58,403 nt of DNA from Fictibacillus gelatini DSM 15865 (GCF_000430745.1 NZ_AUMP01000029.1:1-58403), one strand, 5' to 3'. Counted from the first letter of the stretch, positions 32,110 through 47,255 are shown. The notes: a model not told the origin generated them from the letters alone. Numbers and translations: made by a program.

Positions 32110-33297
32110 ATGGCTAAAGAGAAATTTGATCGTTCCAAAACACACTGTAACGTTGGTACAATCGGTCACGTTGACCACGGAAAAACAACTCTTACAGCTG
32201 CTATTACAACTGTATTAGCGAAACAAGGTAAAGCACAAGCTCGTGCTTACGACCAAATCGACGGTGCTCCAGAAGAGCGCGAACGTGGGATCACAATCTC
32301 AACTGCACACGTTGAGTATGAAACTGACACTCGTCACTATGCTCACGTTGACTGCCCAGGACACGCTGACTATGTAAAGAACATGATCACTGGTGCTGCA
32401 CAAATGGACGGAGCTATCCTAGTAGTATCTGCTGCTGACGGCCCAATGCCACAAACTCGTGAGCACATCCTACTTTCCCGTAACGTAGGTGTTCCTTACA
32501 TCGTTGTATTCTTAAACAAATGTGACATGGTTGACGATGAAGAGCTTCTTGAGCTTGTAGAAATGGAAGTACGTGACCTTCTTTCTGAATATGACTTCCC
32601 AGGAGATGACATTCCTGTAATTAAAGGTTCTGCTCTTAAAGCTCTTGAAGGAGAAGCAGAGTGGGAAGAAAAAATCATCGAGCTTATGAACGCTGTTGAC
32701 GAGTACATCCCAACACCTCCACGTGACACTGACAAACCATTCATGATGCCAGTTGAGGACGTATTCTCAATCACTGGTCGTGGTACAGTTGCTACAGGAC
32801 GTGTTGAGCGTGGACAAGTTAAAGTTGGGGATGAAGTAGAAATCCTTGGTTTAACTGAAGAGCCTAAGAAAACAACTGTAACAGGTGTTGAAATGTTCCG
32901 TAAGCTTCTTGACTATGCTGAAGCTGGTGACAACATCGGTGCACTTCTTCGTGGTATTTCCCGTGATGAAGTTGAGCGTGGACAAGTTTTAATTAAGCCA
33001 GGAACTGTAAAAGCTCACACAAAATTCAAAGCTGAAGTTTACGTTCTTTCTAAAGAAGAAGGTGGACGTCACACTCCATTCTTCTCTAACTACCGTCCTC
33101 AGTTCTACTTCCGTACAACTGACGTAACAGGTATCATCCAACTTCCAGAAGGAACTGAAATGGTAATGCCTGGTGACAACATCGAAATGTCTGTAGAACT
33201 TATTGCGCCAATCGCGATCGAAGAAGGAACTCGTTTCTCTATTCGTGAAGGTGGACGTACTGTAGGTTCTGGTGTTGTTACAGCAATCACTGAATAA
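32110..33297 (+). CDS. tuf: Elongation factor Tu
   Basis: Delivers aminoacyl-tRNA to the ribosomal A site; usually the most abundant protein. The 395 residues carry [10 protein letters not shown] near 19, the RGITI switch I, DCPGHADY and NKCDM. ATG follows AAGGAGGAA. Third-position usage is strongly biased to T/A/C-ending optimal codons, stronger than in neighbouring non-ribosomal genes. A strong terminator ends the operon. Confidence 0.98.
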   Translation: MAKEKFDRSKTHCNVGTIGHVDHGKTTLTAAITTVLAKQGKAQARAYDQIDGAPEERERGITISTAHVEYETDTRHYAHVDCPGHADYVKNMITGAAQMDGAILVVSAADGPMPQTREHILLSRNVGVPYIVVFLNKCDMVDDEELLELVEMEVRDLLSEYDFPGDDIPVIKGSALKALEGEAEWEEKIIELMNAVDEYIPTPPRDTDKPFMMPVEDVFSITGRGTVATGRVERGQVKVGDEVEILGLTEEPKKTTVTGVEMFRKLLDYAEAGDNIGALLRGISRDEVERGQVLIKPGTVKAHTKFKAEVYVLSKEEGGRHTPFFSNYRPQFYFRTTDVTGIIQLPEGTEMVMPGDNIEMSVELIAPIAIEEGTRFSIREGGRTVGSGVVTAITE

Positions 33298-33304
33298 TCT
33301 CAAC

Positions 33305-33340
33305 AAAAAACGAGGCGTGATTTCGCCTCGTTTTTTCTTT
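33305..33340 (+). terminator. Terminator of the rpsL-tuf operon
   Basis: AAAAAACGAGGCG and CGCCTCGTTTTTT pair perfectly over 13 bp, with the T-run continuing as CTTT. It closes the operon 8 bases after tuf. In B. subtilis ybaC lies next; here the S10 leader follows instead. Confidence 0.93.
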
Positions 33341-33424
33341 TTGCGAAATAAGACTGTGATCCTTGAGCCGTTTGTCGGGAGTAAGCGGGGCGCTTTCGCT
33401 TTTTTGCCAAGAAAAAATAGGAAG

Positions 33425-33453
33425 TTGCTTTTCGCCTTTAAACCTTTTATAAT
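33425..33453 (+). promoter_or_regulatory. Upstream promoter P1 of the S10 operon
   Basis: TTGCTT and a perfect TATAAT are separated by 17 bp, in the 365-bp region between tuf and rpsJ. Confidence 0.55.
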
Positions 33454-33493
33454 AGAAAAAGTGTTTGACAGACAAAAATAGTGCTAGAAAAGC

Positions 33494-33522
33494 TTGCACT
33501 GAGCGCTCATTTTTACTATAAT
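33494..33522 (+). promoter_or_regulatory. Main promoter P2 of the S10 operon
   Basis: TTGCAC and a perfect TATAAT are separated by 17 bp, 41 bp downstream of P1 in the same arrangement. Transcription would start near 33529, giving a leader of about 134 bases. Confidence 0.72.
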
Positions 33523-33528
33523 GAGTAA

Positions 33529-33971
<443 letters not shown>

Positions 33972-34034
33972 TTGTACGATTGAATAGATAAAAACGTTTA
34001 AATATGGTTTAAATCTTATTAGGAGGTGTGACAA

Positions 34035-34673
34035 ATGGCCAAAGGAATCTTAGGTAAAAAAATTGGGATGACTCAAGTTTTTGCAGAAAACGGTGATTTA
34101 ATTCCTGTTACTGTCGTTGAAGTTACTCCAAACGTTGTTCTTCAAAAGAAAACTATTGAAAACGACGGTTATGAAGCGATCCAACTTGGATTTGACGATA
34201 AAAAGGAAGTTCGTTCAAACAAACCTGAAAAAGGTCACGCTGCAAAAGCAAATACAAGCCCTAAGCGCTTCGTGAAAGAATTCCGCAATGTATCTGTAGC
34301 GGATTATGAAGTTGGTCAGGAAGTCAAAGTTGATATTTTTGCAGAAGGTGACATCATTGATGTAACTGGAACATCAAAAGGGAAAGGATTCCAGGGTGTT
34401 ATTAAACGCCACGGACAATCCCGCGGGCCAATGAGCCACGGTTCTCGTTACCACCGTCGTCCTGGTTCTATGGGTGCAGTTGACCCTAACCGTGTATTCA
34501 AAGGGAAGAAACTTCCTGGACGTACTGGCGGAGATGTTGTTACTGTGCAAAACCTTGAAGTAGTTAAGGTAGATGCAGAACGCAACTTACTATTAATTAA
34601 AGGTAACGTGCCTGGTGCGAAAAAGAGCTACGTTACAATTCATACAGCTGTAAAAGCAAAAGAAGCTAAATAA
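34035..34673 (+). CDS. rplC: 50S ribosomal protein L3
   Basis: Early 50S assembly protein whose long loop reaches toward the peptidyl-transferase centre. The 212 residues begin [16 protein letters not shown] and hold the loop [22 protein letters not shown] follows AGGAGGTG. It is 17 bp before rplD. Confidence 0.97.
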   Translation: MAKGILGKKIGMTQVFAENGDLIPVTVVEVTPNVVLQKKTIENDGYEAIQLGFDDKKEVRSNKPEKGHAAKANTSPKRFVKEFRNVSVADYEVGQEVKVDIFAEGDIIDVTGTSKGKGFQGVIKRHGQSRGPMSHGSRYHRRPGSMGAVDPNRVFKGKKLPGRTGGDVVTVQNLEVVKVDAERNLLLIKGNVPGAKKSYVTIHTAVKAKEAK

Positions 34674-34690
34674 GAAGGGAGGATGCATCG

Positions 34691-35314
34691 ATGCCTAAAG
34701 TAGTTCTATACAAACAAGACGGTTCTCAAGCAGGCGATATCGAATTAAACGAATCTGTATTTGGTATTGAACCAAATGAAGCCGTACTATTTGATGCTGT
34801 TATTATGCAGCAAGCGTCTCAACGCCAAGGGACACATGACGTAAAAAACCGCTCTGAAGTATCTGGTGGCGGACGTAAGCCATGGAGACAAAAAGGAACA
34901 GGACGTGCTCGTCAAGGGTCAATCCGTTCTCCACAATGGGTTGGCGGTGGAACAGTATTTGGTCCTACCCCAAGAAGCTATGCTTACAAATTGCCAAAGA
35001 AAGTTCGCCGTTTAGCGATTAAATCTGCTCTTTCTTCTAAGGTAATCGACAATGCATTAGTTGTTTTAGATGCTCTTTCTTTTGACGCTCCGAAAACAAA
35101 AGAAATGAAGCAAGTGTTAACAAATCTATCCGCAGACAGAAAAGCACTAATTGTAACAGGTGACTTCAATGAGTATGTAGCATTATCTGCTCGCAACATT
35201 CCAGGAGTAAAAGTTGTTACAGCAAGTGGTGTAAATGTGCTTGATGTGTTAAACCACGACAAACTGGTTATGACGAAAGATGCTGTGGAAAAAGTAGAGG
35301 AGGTGCTTGCATAA
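34691..35314 (+). CDS. rplD: 50S ribosomal protein L4
   Basis: Lines the exit tunnel through an extended loop ([19 protein letters not shown] near 60-80), the site of some macrolide-resistance changes; none recognised here. In E. coli it also represses the S10 operon. 207 residues; ATG after AAGGGAGG. Its stop shares a base with rplW (TAATG). Confidence 0.97.
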   Translation: MPKVVLYKQDGSQAGDIELNESVFGIEPNEAVLFDAVIMQQASQRQGTHDVKNRSEVSGGGRKPWRQKGTGRARQGSIRSPQWVGGGTVFGPTPRSYAYKLPKKVRRLAIKSALSSKVIDNALVVLDALSFDAPKTKEMKQVLTNLSADRKALIVTGDFNEYVALSARNIPGVKVVTASGVNVLDVLNHDKLVMTKDAVEKVEEVLA

Positions 35315-35601
35315 TGGACGCAAGAGACGTTATTAAGCGCCCTGTAATCACCGAGCGTTCTACTGAAATCATGGGTGAGAAAAAATACACTTTTGAAGTA
35401 GATACGCGTGCAAACAAAACACAAATCAAAAACGCACTCGAAGAAATCTTTGGTGTGAAAGTTGCATCCGTCAACACGCAAAACCGCAAAGGGAAATTTA
35501 AGCGTGTAGGTCGTCATGCTGGATATACTTCAAAACGTAAAAGAGCAATTGTAACTTTAACTCCGGAAAGCAAAGAATTGGACTTCTTTGAAGGAGTTTA
35601 A
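35314..35601 (+). CDS. rplW: 50S ribosomal protein L23
   Basis: Sits at the tunnel exit and docks trigger factor and SRP. The 95 residues begin [17 protein letters not shown]. Its ATG shares one base with the rplD stop, and its SD (GAGGAGGTG) lies within rplD, so expression is coupled. Confidence 0.97.
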   Translation: MDARDVIKRPVITERSTEIMGEKKYTFEVDTRANKTQIKNALEEIFGVKVASVNTQNRKGKFKRVGRHAGYTSKRKRAIVTLTPESKELDFFEGV

Positions 35602-35629
35602 AAGCCAAAGGTAAAGGAGGGAAATCAAG

Positions 35630-36460
35630 ATGGCTATTAAAAAGTTTAAACCGATTACTAACGGTCGTCGTGGAATGTCACAATTAGACTTTGCTGAAAT
35701 CACGACAGACAAACCGGAAAAATCATTGCTTGCTCCGCTTAGTAAAAAAGCAGGACGCAACAACCAGGGTAAACTAACTGTTCGTCACCAGGGTGGTGGA
35801 CATAAACGCAAATACCGTATCATCGATTTTAAACGCAACAAAGATGGAATACCAGGCCGCGTTGCTACAATCGAATACGATCCAAACCGTACGGCTAATA
35901 TCGCTTTAATTCACTATGCTGACGGGGAAAAACGTTACATTCTTGCTCCGAAAGGGATTAAAGTCGGTCAAGAAATCATGTCTGGCCCAGAAGCAGACAT
36001 TAAAGTAGGGAACGCTCTTCCGTTAGCTAATATTCCTGTAGGTTCTACCATTCACAACATCGAACTTAAACCAGGAAAAGGCGGACAACTCGCTCGTTCA
36101 GCAGGTGCAGAAGCTCAACTTCTAGGTAAAGAAGACAAGTATGCTCTTGTTCGTCTTGGATCAGGTGAGGTTCGCATGATTCTTTTGACTTGTCGTGCAA
36201 CGATCGGTCAAGTAGGTAACCTTGAACATGAACTAGTGAACATTGGTAAAGCAGGTCGTTCTCGTTGGTTAGGCATTCGCCCAACTGTTCGTGGATCTGT
36301 AATGAACCCTAACGATCACCCACACGGTGGTGGTGAAGGACGCGCGCCAATCGGTCGTAAATCACCAATGTCTCCATGGGGCAAACCTACACTTGGATAC
36401 AAAACGCGTAAGAAAAATAATCCATCTGACAAGTACATCGTACGTCGTCGTAAAAAATAA
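35630..36460 (+). CDS. rplB: 50S ribosomal protein L2
   Basis: Needed for subunit association and peptidyl-transferase activity. The 276 residues keep the conserved tail segment [18 protein letters not shown] with the histidine thought to matter for activity. ATG follows AAAGGAGGG. A perfect hairpin lies between it and rpsS. Confidence 0.97.
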   Translation: MAIKKFKPITNGRRGMSQLDFAEITTDKPEKSLLAPLSKKAGRNNQGKLTVRHQGGGHKRKYRIIDFKRNKDGIPGRVATIEYDPNRTANIALIHYADGEKRYILAPKGIKVGQEIMSGPEADIKVGNALPLANIPVGSTIHNIELKPGKGGQLARSAGAEAQLLGKEDKYALVRLGSGEVRMILLTCRATIGQVGNLEHELVNIGKAGRSRWLGIRPTVRGSVMNPNDHPHGGGEGRAPIGRKSPMSPWGKPTLGYKTRKKNNPSDKYIVRRRKK

Positions 36461-36470
36461 CGTGTTTGTT

Positions 36471-36493
36471 CTACGGTTCGGGTAGAACCGTAG
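36471..36493 (+). other. U-tract-less hairpin between rplB and rpsS
   Basis: CTACGGTTC and GAACCGTAG form a perfect 9-bp stem with a GGGTA loop. No T-run follows; the rpsS SD begins 12 bases later. Confidence 0.6.
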
Positions 36494-36518
36494 TACATAC
36501 GCGAAGGGAGGTTCACGT

Positions 36519-36797
36519 ATGGGTCGTAGTTTGAAAAAAGGACCTTTTGTAGATGACCACTTAATGAAGAAGATTGTTGCGCTTAACGAAGCAAACGACA
36601 AAAAAGTTATCAAAACTTGGTCTCGTCGTTCAACAATTTTCCCTGAATTCATCGGACACACTTTAGCTGTCTATGATGGCCGTAAGCACGTACCGGTTTA
36701 TGTAACTGAAGACATGGTCGGACATAAGTTGGGTGAGTTCGCGCCAACTCGTACTTACAAAGGTCATGCTGCCGATGATAAGAAAACAAGACGCTAA
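36519..36797 (+). CDS. rpsS: 30S ribosomal protein S19
   Basis: Head protein next to S13, contacting A-site tRNA. The 92 residues begin [15 protein letters not shown] and contain the conserved [22 protein letters not shown] (abbreviated here to its start, IFPEFIGHT). ATG follows GGGAGG. Confidence 0.97.
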   Translation: MGRSLKKGPFVDDHLMKKIVALNEANDKKVIKTWSRRSTIFPEFIGHTLAVYDGRKHVPVYVTEDMVGHKLGEFAPTRTYKGHAADDKKTRR

Positions 36798-36817
36798 TTT
36801 GAGGGGAGGTATACAAA

Positions 36818-37159
36818 ATGCAAGCTAAAGCTGTAGCTAAACAAGTGCGCATTGCTCCTCGTAAAGCAAGAATCGTGATCGATCTCATTCGAGGCAAGCA
36901 AGTAGGCGAAGCACTTGCGATTTTACGTCTAACACCAAAAGCAGCTTCTCCTATTATTGAAAAGGTGCTTAAGTCTGCTATTGCAAATGCGGAACACAAC
37001 TATGAAATGGAACCAAACAACCTTGTGATTTCATCAGCTTTTGTTGATGAAGGTATTACGTTAAAACGATTCCGTCCACGCGCTATGGGACGTGCAAGCC
37101 GTATTAACAAGCGTACCAGCCACATCACTATCGTTGTTTCTGAAAAGAAGGAGGGATAA
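36818..37159 (+). CDS. rplV: 50S ribosomal protein L22
   Basis: Its beta-hairpin narrows the exit tunnel and can carry macrolide-resistance changes. The 113 residues end with the hairpin region [18 protein letters not shown], which looks ordinary. ATG follows GGGGAGG; rpsC begins 3 bp after its stop. Confidence 0.97.
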   Translation: MQAKAVAKQVRIAPRKARIVIDLIRGKQVGEALAILRLTPKAASPIIEKVLKSAIANAEHNYEMEPNNLVISSAFVDEGITLKRFRPRAMGRASRINKRTSHITIVVSEKKEG

Positions 37160-37162
37160 ATC

Positions 37163-38740
<1,578 letters not shown>

Positions 38741-38746
38741 CAAATG

Positions 38747-38769
38747 TTCGGATCATACCCATATCCGAA
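38747..38769 (+). other. Hairpin before rplN
   Basis: TTCGGAT and ATCCGAA form a perfect 7-bp stem with a 9-base loop. The rplN SD (AAAGGAGGTC) begins at the stem's last base, so a folded stem would sit directly against the ribosome binding site. Confidence 0.55.
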
Positions 38770-38784
38770 AGGAGGTCAATTTGC

Positions 38785-39153
38785 ATGATTCAACAAGAAA
38801 CTCGTTTGAAAGTAGCAGACAACTCCGGTGCGAGAGAGTTACTTTGCATTAAAGTTCTTGGGGGTTCTGGCCGCAAGTACGCAAATATCGGTGACGTTAT
38901 CGTATGTTCTGTCAAATCCGCTACACCAGGCGGCGTTGTTAAGAAAGGTGACGTTGTTAAGGCAGTAGTTGTTCGTTCTAAACGCGGTGTTCGCCGTAAC
39001 GATGGATCTTACATTCGTTTCGACGAAAATGCTGCAGTCATCGTAAGAGATGATAAGAGTCCTCGTGGAACTCGTATCTTCGGGCCTGTAGCACGTGAGC
39101 TTCGTGAAAAACAATTTATGAAAATTGTTTCCCTTGCTCCAGAAGTACTTTAA
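38785..39153 (+). CDS. rplN: 50S ribosomal protein L14
   Basis: At the subunit interface; binds the silencing factor RsfS. 122 residues, the invariant family length, beginning [22 protein letters not shown] follows AAAGGAGG. First gene of the spc segment. Confidence 0.97.
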   Translation: MIQQETRLKVADNSGARELLCIKVLGGSGRKYANIGDVIVCSVKSATPGGVVKKGDVVKAVVVRSKRGVRRNDGSYIRFDENAAVIVRDDKSPRGTRIFGPVARELREKQFMKIVSLAPEVL

Positions 39154-39204
39154 TTTTTAAAAGAACGCAAGACTAATTGATTGTCTTGTAAGGAGGTGCA
39201 ATAC

Positions 39205-39522
39205 ATGGCAATGCATGTCAAAAAAGGCGATAAAGTACAAGTGATTTCCGGTAAGGATAAAGGCAAACAAGGCGTTATCCTTGAAAGCTTTCCGAAACAA
39301 AACCGTGTCCTTGTCGAAGGTGTAAACATTGTTAAAAAACACGCGAAACCTTCTCAGGCTAATCCACAGGGTGGAATCGTCAGCCAAGAAGCACCGATTC
39401 ATGTTTCTAACGTAATGCCTCTTGATCCGAAGACTGGTACTCCTACCCGAGTAGGATATAAAGAAGTTGACGGTAAAAAGGTACGTGTTGCGAAAAAATC
39501 CGGTGAAGTTTTAGATAAATAA
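39205..39522 (+). CDS. rplX: 50S ribosomal protein L24
   Basis: Early assembly initiator with a KOW motif ([18 protein letters not shown]). I choose ATG 39205 (MAMHVKKG, 105 residues), 8 bases from AGGAGG. ATG 39211 (MHVKKG, the B. subtilis-like start) is 14 bases away and less likely. A 6-bp CAAGAC/GTCTTG hairpin (39168-39188) precedes the SD. Confidence 0.95.
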   Translation: MAMHVKKGDKVQVISGKDKGKQGVILESFPKQNRVLVEGVNIVKKHAKPSQANPQGGIVSQEAPIHVSNVMPLDPKTGTPTRVGYKEVDGKKVRVAKKSGEVLDK

Positions 39523-39550
39523 TTGGCAAGTAGAAAGGAGGGCATTATAG

Positions 39551-40302
<752 letters not shown>

Positions 40303-40335
40303 AACCCTGAAACAATGGGAAGGAGGTAAATCATA

Positions 40336-40734
40336 ATGGTCATGACAGATCCAATTGCAGACATGCTTACTCGTATTCGCAACGCGAACACAGTTCGTCA
40401 CGATAAATTAGAACTACCTGGATCAAAGATTAAAAAAGAGATCGCAGAAATCTTAAAGCGTGAAGGCTTTGTACGCGATGTAGAATACATTGAGGATAAC
40501 AAACAAGGAATGATTCGCATCTTCCTTAAGTACGGTGCCAACAATGAGCGTGTAATTACTGGTTTAAAACGTATTAGTAAGCCTGGATTACGTGTTTATG
40601 CAAAATCAAATGAGCTTCCACGCGTGCTTGGAGGGCTCGGAATCGCAATCGTATCCACATCTAAAGGCATTTTGACGGATAAAGAAGCGCGTCAACAACA
40701 AGTGGGCGGCGAAGTTTTAGCATACGTTTGGTAA
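40336..40734 (+). CDS. rpsH: 30S ribosomal protein S8
   Basis: Binds the 16S central domain. In E. coli it represses the spc operon at rplE; no matching site was recognised here. The 132 residues begin [18 protein letters not shown] and end with the conserved EVLAYVW. ATG follows GGAAGGAGG. Confidence 0.97.
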   Translation: MVMTDPIADMLTRIRNANTVRHDKLELPGSKIKKEIAEILKREGFVRDVEYIEDNKQGMIRIFLKYGANNERVITGLKRISKPGLRVYAKSNELPRVLGGLGIAIVSTSKGILTDKEARQQQVGGEVLAYVW

Positions 40735-40759
40735 TATCGTTAAGAATGGAGGTGTCAAT

Positions 40760-41299
40760 ATGTCTCGTGTAGGTAACAAACCTGTTGAAATCCCAAATGG
40801 TGTATCAGTAGACGTGAAAGAAAACAACGTTGTTACTGTAAAAGGACCTAAGGGTGAATTAACTCGTCAATTCCACAACGATATTGTAATCAAAGTGGAA
40901 GATAACAACATTCTTGTTGAGCGTCCAAGCGATAACAAGAACCACCGTGCATTACACGGAACAACTCGTAGTGTACTTAACAACATGGTAATCGGTGTAA
41001 CAAATGGTTATGAAAAAGCGCTAGAATTGATCGGGGTTGGATATCGTGCTTCCAAGTCCGGCAATAAGCTTGTATTGAACGTTGGTTACTCTCACCCGGT
41101 TGAAATTGTTCCTGAAAAAGGAATTGAAATCGATGTACCTTCGAACACAAAAATCGTAGTTAAAGGAATCGACAAACAACGTGTTGGTGAAATTGCCGCT
41201 AACATCCGTTCAGTTCGTGCTCCTGAGCCATACAAAGGCAAAGGAATTCGCTACGAAGGTGAGTTTGTACGCCGTAAAGAAGGTAAAACTGGTAAATAA
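40760..41299 (+). CDS. rplF: 50S ribosomal protein L6
   Basis: Sits near the sarcin-ricin loop and GTPase centre. 179 residues with two repeated domains, GPKGEL near 30, and the C-terminal [22 protein letters not shown] signature. ATG follows ATGGAGG. Confidence 0.97.
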   Translation: MSRVGNKPVEIPNGVSVDVKENNVVTVKGPKGELTRQFHNDIVIKVEDNNILVERPSDNKNHRALHGTTRSVLNNMVIGVTNGYEKALELIGVGYRASKSGNKLVLNVGYSHPVEIVPEKGIEIDVPSNTKIVVKGIDKQRVGEIAANIRSVRAPEPYKGKGIRYEGEFVRRKEGKTGK

Positions 41300-41327
41300 G
41301 GCCGTAAGCTAGAAAGGAGTGCATAGG

Positions 41328-41690
41328 ATGATCACGAAAGCGGATAAAAATGTCGCTCGTAAGAAAAGACATGCTCGCGTTCGCCGCTCTGTTGTTGGAA
41401 CAGCTGAGCGCCCTCGTTTAAATGTATTCCGTTCATCAAAGCATATTTATGCGCAAATTATTGATGATCAAAACGGAGTGACAATCGCGTCTGCCTCTAC
41501 ATTAGATAAAACGTTGGATGTTCCAAACGGCGGAAATGTAGAAGCTGCGAAACAAATTGGAGAAGCAATCGCCAAGCGTGCGGCTGAAAAAGGAATTAAA
41601 GCTGTAATTTTCGACCGCGGCGGTTATCTATATCATGGACGAGTAAAAGCATTAGCAGATGCAGCTCGCGAAGCTGGATTAGAATTTTAA
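41328..41690 (+). CDS. rplR: 50S ribosomal protein L18
   Basis: Binds 5S rRNA with L5. Start ATG 41328 ([15 protein letters not shown], 120 residues), about 10 bases after AAAGGAG; the in-frame GTG at 41319 touches the SD and is unlikely. The C-terminal [20 protein letters not shown] is typical. Confidence 0.95.
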   Translation: MITKADKNVARKKRHARVRRSVVGTAERPRLNVFRSSKHIYAQIIDDQNGVTIASASTLDKTLDVPNGGNVEAAKQIGEAIAKRAAEKGIKAVIFDRGGYLYHGRVKALADAAREAGLEF

Positions 41691-41707
41691 TAGAAGGAGG
41701 GAAACTG

Positions 41708-42205
41708 ATGCGTATCGACCCTAATAAACTTGAACTTGAAGAACGTGTCGTAACGGTCAACCGTGTAGCAAAGGTTGTTAAAGGTGGACGTCGTTTCCGC
41801 TTTGCTGCAGTAGTTGTCGTTGGTGACAAAAATGGTCATGTTGGCTTCGGAACTGGTAAAGCGCAAGAAGTACCGGATGCGATCCGCAAGGCCATTGAAG
41901 ATGCTAAGAAAAACTTAATTACAGTACCAATCGTTCGGACAACGATCCCTCACCAAATTACAGGACAATTTGGCGCAGGAAAAGTATTCTTAAAGCCTGC
42001 TAGTGAGGGTACTGGAGTTATCGCAGGTGGACCTGTTCGTGCGGTATTAGAGCTTGCAGGAGTAGGTGACATCCTTTCCAAGTCCCTTGGATCAAACAAC
42101 CCGATCAACATGGTTCGCGCTACTGTTGAAGGTTTAAAGAATCTTAAGCGTGCTGAGGATGTTGCGAAACTTCGCGGCAAATCAGTAGAAGAACTACTAG
42201 GTTAA
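41708..42205 (+). CDS. rpsE: 30S ribosomal protein S5
   Basis: Shapes decoding fidelity and mRNA entry. The 165 residues have the N-terminal dsRNA-binding-like fold ([15 protein letters not shown]) and the C-terminal domain with GNNPIN-like [14 protein letters not shown] known spectinomycin-contact loop (VAKVVKGG) looks ordinary. ATG follows AGAAGGAGG. Confidence 0.97.
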   Translation: MRIDPNKLELEERVVTVNRVAKVVKGGRRFRFAAVVVVGDKNGHVGFGTGKAQEVPDAIRKAIEDAKKNLITVPIVRTTIPHQITGQFGAGKVFLKPASEGTGVIAGGPVRAVLELAGVGDILSKSLGSNNPINMVRATVEGLKNLKRAEDVAKLRGKSVEELLG

Positions 42206-42219
42206 GGAGGGAATCTTAG

Positions 42220-42408
42220 ATGGCTAAGAAATTAGAAATCACCCTCACTCGTAGTGTTATCGGTCGTCCTGAAAAACAACGCGTAACTGTTAAGACGCTT
42301 GGTTTACGTAAATTACACCAAACCGTCGTACACGAGGACAATGAGGCGATTCGCGGAATGATTAACAAGGTATCTCACCTTGTTACAGTTAAAGAAATTG
42401 AAGCATAA
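42220..42408 (+). CDS. rpmD: 50S ribosomal protein L30
   Basis: 62-residue protein: [18 protein letters not shown] and [20 protein letters not shown] (20 residues) are diagnostic. ATG follows AAGGAGG, which overlaps the rpsE stop region. It lies between rpsE and rplO as in all bacilli. Confidence 0.97.
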   Translation: MAKKLEITLTRSVIGRPEKQRVTVKTLGLRKLHQTVVHEDNEAIRGMINKVSHLVTVKEIEA

Positions 42409-42440
42409 GCTATAGAATTTAAACATGAGGAGGTGCTCAA

Positions 42441-42881
42441 ATGAAACTTCATGAGTTGAAACCAGCAGAAGGTTCCCGTAAAAACCGTAAACGTGTAGGT
42501 CGTGGTATCGGTTCTGGAAATGGTAAAACTGCCGGACGTGGGCACAAAGGTCAAAATGCTCGTTCAGGCGGTGGAGTTCGCCCGGGATTTGAAGGTGGAC
42601 AAAACCCATTAGCACGCCGTCTGCCTAAACGTGGATTTACAAACCCAACTCGCAAAGAGTATGCGATTGTTAATTTAGAGAAGCTTGCTCGTTTCGAAGA
42701 AGGAACAGAGGTAACTCCAGAACTTCTAATTGAAACAGGTTTAGTAAGCAAAGAGAAAGACGGAATCAAAATTTTAGGTAATGGCAAGTTAGGAGTTAAG
42801 CTGACAGTTAAGGCGCACAAGTTCTCTGCCTCTGCAAAAGATGCAATCATCGCTGCTGGCGGAAAAACTGAGGTGATCTAA
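42441..42881 (+). CDS. rplO: 50S ribosomal protein L15
   Basis: Late-assembly 50S protein with a long extended N-terminus rich in Gly, Arg and Lys ([19 protein letters not shown]). 146 residues, ATG after GAGGAGGTG. The stop shares one base with secY (TAATG). Confidence 0.97.
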   Translation: MKLHELKPAEGSRKNRKRVGRGIGSGNGKTAGRGHKGQNARSGGGVRPGFEGGQNPLARRLPKRGFTNPTRKEYAIVNLEKLARFEEGTEVTPELLIETGLVSKEKDGIKILGNGKLGVKLTVKAHKFSASAKDAIIAAGGKTEVI

Positions 42882-44179
42882 TGTTCAAGGCAATCTCCAA
42901 TATGATGCGTGTGGGTGATCTTAGAAATAAAATTTTATTCACACTCGCCATGCTGGTCGTGTTCCGTATTGGAACATTTATACCGGTACCAGGTGTTAAC
43001 CGAGATGCGTTGCAATTTAATGCTGGAGATTCAAGTATTTTTGGTTTCTTGAACACATTCGGTGGTGGAGCATTAAAGAACTTTTCTATTTTTGCGATGG
43101 GGATTATGCCGTACATCACTGCATCCATTATTGTTCAACTTTTGCAAATGGATGTTGTTCCGAAATTTACGGAGTGGAGCAAACAAGGGGAAGTTGGACG
43201 GAAAAAGCTTGCCCAGGTCACCCGGTACGGAACGATTGTTCTCGGTTTTATCCAGGCCATTGGGATGTCGATAGGATTTAATAATATTTTTCCTGGCTTA
43301 ATTGAAGACCCGAGCGTTACAACGTATTTATTTATCGCGTTAGTTTTAACAGCGGGTACTTCCTTCCTTATGTGGTTAGGCGAGCAGATTACTCAAAAGG
43401 GAATCGGAAACGGAATTTCCATTATAATTTTCGCGGGGATTGCCGCAGCTATTCCTACTGGGGTTACCCAATTGGTTCAAACGCAATTTAGCGGCGAAAA
43501 CACGCAAATGTTTATGGCTATTGTAAAATTGCTCATATTGCTGATCGCTGTAATTTTGATTATTACCGGTGTTATCTATGTACAACAAGGTACACGTAAA
43601 ATTCCGATTCAGTATGCAAAACGAGTCGTCGGACACAAGCCAGTTGGAGGCCAATCCACACACTTGCCAATTAAAGTGAACGCGGCGGGAGTTATACCGG
43701 TTATCTTTGCGATTTCCTTAATCGTTACGCCAAGAACGATTGCCGGGTTTTTTAAACAAAATGATGTAACACAATGGATTATTAATACGTTTGACTACAC
43801 CAAACCAGTCGGAATGATTATATATGCGCTTTTAATTATCGGGTTCTCCTATTTCTATACGTTTATTCAAGTGAATCCTGAACAAATGGCTGACAACTTG
43901 AAAAAACAAGGCGGGTACATTCCTGGTATTCGTCCGGGTGCAAATACCCAGAAATATATTACGAGAATTTTATACCGATTAACGTTTGTAGGTTCTATCT
44001 TCCTTGCGGCAGTCGCTGTCCTGCCGGTGCTATTTATTGACATTCCGGGGCTTAATTTACCGCAATCGATACGAATTGGCGGAACAAGCCTTTTGATTGT
44101 TACCGGTGTAGCGTTAGACACAATGAAGCAAATTGAAAGCCAGTTGATTAAACGGCATTACAAAGGCTTCATCAAGTAA
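42881..44179 (+). CDS. secY: SecY, preprotein translocase channel subunit
   Basis: Channel of the Sec translocon, with about ten transmembrane helices over 432 residues. Recognisable stretches are [12 protein letters not shown] near 28, the plug and second helix around [20 protein letters not shown], and the cytoplasmic loops [17 protein letters not shown] and [10 protein letters not shown]. It begins on the last base of rplO. Partner secE is at 16679. A hairpin follows before adk. Confidence 0.98.
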   Translation: MFKAISNMMRVGDLRNKILFTLAMLVVFRIGTFIPVPGVNRDALQFNAGDSSIFGFLNTFGGGALKNFSIFAMGIMPYITASIIVQLLQMDVVPKFTEWSKQGEVGRKKLAQVTRYGTIVLGFIQAIGMSIGFNNIFPGLIEDPSVTTYLFIALVLTAGTSFLMWLGEQITQKGIGNGISIIIFAGIAAAIPTGVTQLVQTQFSGENTQMFMAIVKLLILLIAVILIITGVIYVQQGTRKIPIQYAKRVVGHKPVGGQSTHLPIKVNAAGVIPVIFAISLIVTPRTIAGFFKQNDVTQWIINTFDYTKPVGMIIYALLIIGFSYFYTFIQVNPEQMADNLKKQGGYIPGIRPGANTQKYITRILYRLTFVGSIFLAAVAVLPVLFIDIPGLNLPQSIRIGGTSLLIVTGVALDTMKQIESQLIKRHYKGFIK

Positions 44180-44180
44180 T

Positions 44181-44210
44181 GAGATTTGGGAAGAACCTTC
44201 TTCCCCTCTC
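44181..44210 (+). other. U-tract-less hairpin between secY and adk
   Basis: GGGAAG (44188-44193) pairs with CTTCCC (44200-44205), and outer GAGA (44181-44184) pairs with TCTC (44207-44210). The next bases are AAGTCTAGTG, so it is not a terminator. Confidence 0.5.
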
Positions 44211-44242
44211 AAGTCTAGTGTAGTGAGGTATGGAGGGATTAG

Positions 44243-45639
<1,397 letters not shown>

Positions 45640-45657
45640 GTGAAGGGTGAGGAAACA

Positions 45658-45978
45658 GTGAGTGAGGCTGATTCGGTACCGAAAGTTGGTCAGATCGTTC
45701 GAATTAAAAAAGGAAGAGATGCCGAAAGTTTGAGCGTAATTGTTAACATCCTTGATGATCGTTACGTCCTTATTGCTGACGGTGACAAAAGAAAATTCGA
45801 TCGGGCCAAACGCAAAAACCTGAACCACTTAGAATTACTTGATTTTATTTCTCCGGAGGTTGCAAGAAGTATTCTTGAAACGGGCCGTGTAACAAATGGC
45901 AAACTACGTTATGCAGTAGCGAAGTTTTCCGACGAGAAAGTCATTGCTCTGAAGAAGGGAGAACAAGTCGATGGCTAA
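45658..45978 (+). CDS. KOW-domain RNA-binding protein (YbzG-like)
   Basis: Small protein always found between map and infA in Bacillus, related to L14e/KOW proteins; function not established. The KOW-like segment is [17 protein letters not shown], then [22 protein letters not shown] 45658 (106 residues) lies 6 bases after GGTGAGG and is preferred to the in-frame GTG at 45640, which has no SD. The 3' end overlaps infA by 8 bp. Confidence 0.85.
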   Translation: MSEADSVPKVGQIVRIKKGRDAESLSVIVNILDDRYVLIADGDKRKFDRAKRKNLNHLELLDFISPEVARSILETGRVTNGKLRYAVAKFSDEKVIALKKGEQVDG

Positions 45979-46189
45979 AGAAGACGTAATTGAGGTAGAG
46001 GGTACGGTTATTGAACCACTGCCTAACGCCATGTTTCGCGTAGAGCTTGAAAATGGCCATAAGATTCTAGCTCACGTTTCTGGAAAAATCCGAATGCACT
46101 ACATTCGCATTTTACCAGGAGATAAAGTAACCGTAGAATTGTCTCCATATGACTTATCACGTGGTCGTATAACGTATCGTTTTAAATAA
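45971..46189 (+). CDS. infA: Translation initiation factor IF-1
   Basis: OB-fold factor that blocks the A site during initiation. 72 residues, beginning [20 protein letters not shown], with [16 protein letters not shown]. The SD GAAGGGAG and start lie within the end of the KOW gene, so the two are coupled. Confidence 0.98.
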   Translation: MAKEDVIEVEGTVIEPLPNAMFRVELENGHKILAHVSGKIRMHYIRILPGDKVTVELSPYDLSRGRITYRFK

Positions 46190-46205
46190 AAATCGTACTC
46201 CGTGA

Positions 46206-46337
<132 letters not shown>

Positions 46338-46358
46338 ACCTAAGGAGGTGCTTAAATA

Positions 46359-46724
46359 ATGGCACGTGTTGCAGGAGTCGACATTCCGCGCGATAAACGA
46401 GTGGTTATTTCATTAACTTACATTTACGGAATCGGTAAAGCGAAAGCACAACAAATTCTTGCTCAAGCTGGTGTTTCCGAAGATACTCGCGTTCGTGATT
46501 TAACGGAAGATGAACTGAACAAAATTCGTGAAGTAATTGACAGCCATAAAGTAGAAGGTGATCTTCGTCGTGAAGTATCCCTCAACATTAAACGATTGAT
46601 TGAAATCGGCAGTTACCGTGGAATCCGCCATCGTCGCGGTCTTCCAGTTCGTGGTCAAAATACGAAGAACAATTCACGTACTCGTAAAGGACCTCGTCGT
46701 ACAGTAGCGAACAAGAAAAAGTAA
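46359..46724 (+). CDS. rpsM: 30S ribosomal protein S13
   Basis: Head protein forming intersubunit bridges with L5 and contacting P-site tRNA through its basic tail ([11 protein letters not shown]). 121 residues beginning [22 protein letters not shown] follows AAGGAGGTG. First of the rpsM-rpsK-rpoA-rplQ alpha segment. Confidence 0.97.
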   Translation: MARVAGVDIPRDKRVVISLTYIYGIGKAKAQQILAQAGVSEDTRVRDLTEDELNKIREVIDSHKVEGDLRREVSLNIKRLIEIGSYRGIRHRRGLPVRGQNTKNNSRTRKGPRRTVANKKK

Positions 46725-46744
46725 GCAAAGGAGGTAAATACTAA

Positions 46745-47140
46745 ATGGCAAAACAACGTAAAACCAATACACGTAAACGTCGTGTCAAAAAGAATATTGA
46801 AAGTGGCGTAGCACATATCCGTTCTACGTTCAACAACACGATCGTTACGATTACTGACACTCATGGGAATGCTGTTTCCTGGGCGACTGCTGGCCACTTA
46901 GGATTCAAAGGTTCTCGTAAATCCACTCCATTTGCTGCTCAAATGGCTGCTGAAACAGCTGGTAAAACAGCAATGGAACACGGAATGAAAACTGTAGAAG
47001 TTTCCGTTAAAGGTCCTGGTGCCGGACGTGAAGCTGCTATTCGTGCCCTTCAAGCGGTAGGCTTAGAAGTAACAGCCATTCGTGACGTTACTCCTGTTCC
47101 TCATAATGGATGCCGTCCGCCAAAACGCCGCCGCGTATAA
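46745..47140 (+). CDS. rpsK: 30S ribosomal protein S11
   Basis: Platform protein near the mRNA exit channel. 131 residues with [18 protein letters not shown] and the Gly-Arg segment [18 protein letters not shown] follows AAAGGAGG. A 170-bp leader separates it from rpoA. Confidence 0.97.
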   Translation: MAKQRKTNTRKRRVKKNIESGVAHIRSTFNNTIVTITDTHGNAVSWATAGHLGFKGSRKSTPFAAQMAAETAGKTAMEHGMKTVEVSVKGPGAGREAAIRALQAVGLEVTAIRDVTPVPHNGCRPPKRRRV

Positions 47141-47255
47141 TTTTAAAAGCGTTGGTATATATTTTTTAAATGTTGTCTATAATGGACATGTATAAAAAAA
47201 GTTTTGGTGACAAACATTAATTAAGTTGTTGGTCGGGAATGCCTACTGAGGAATT

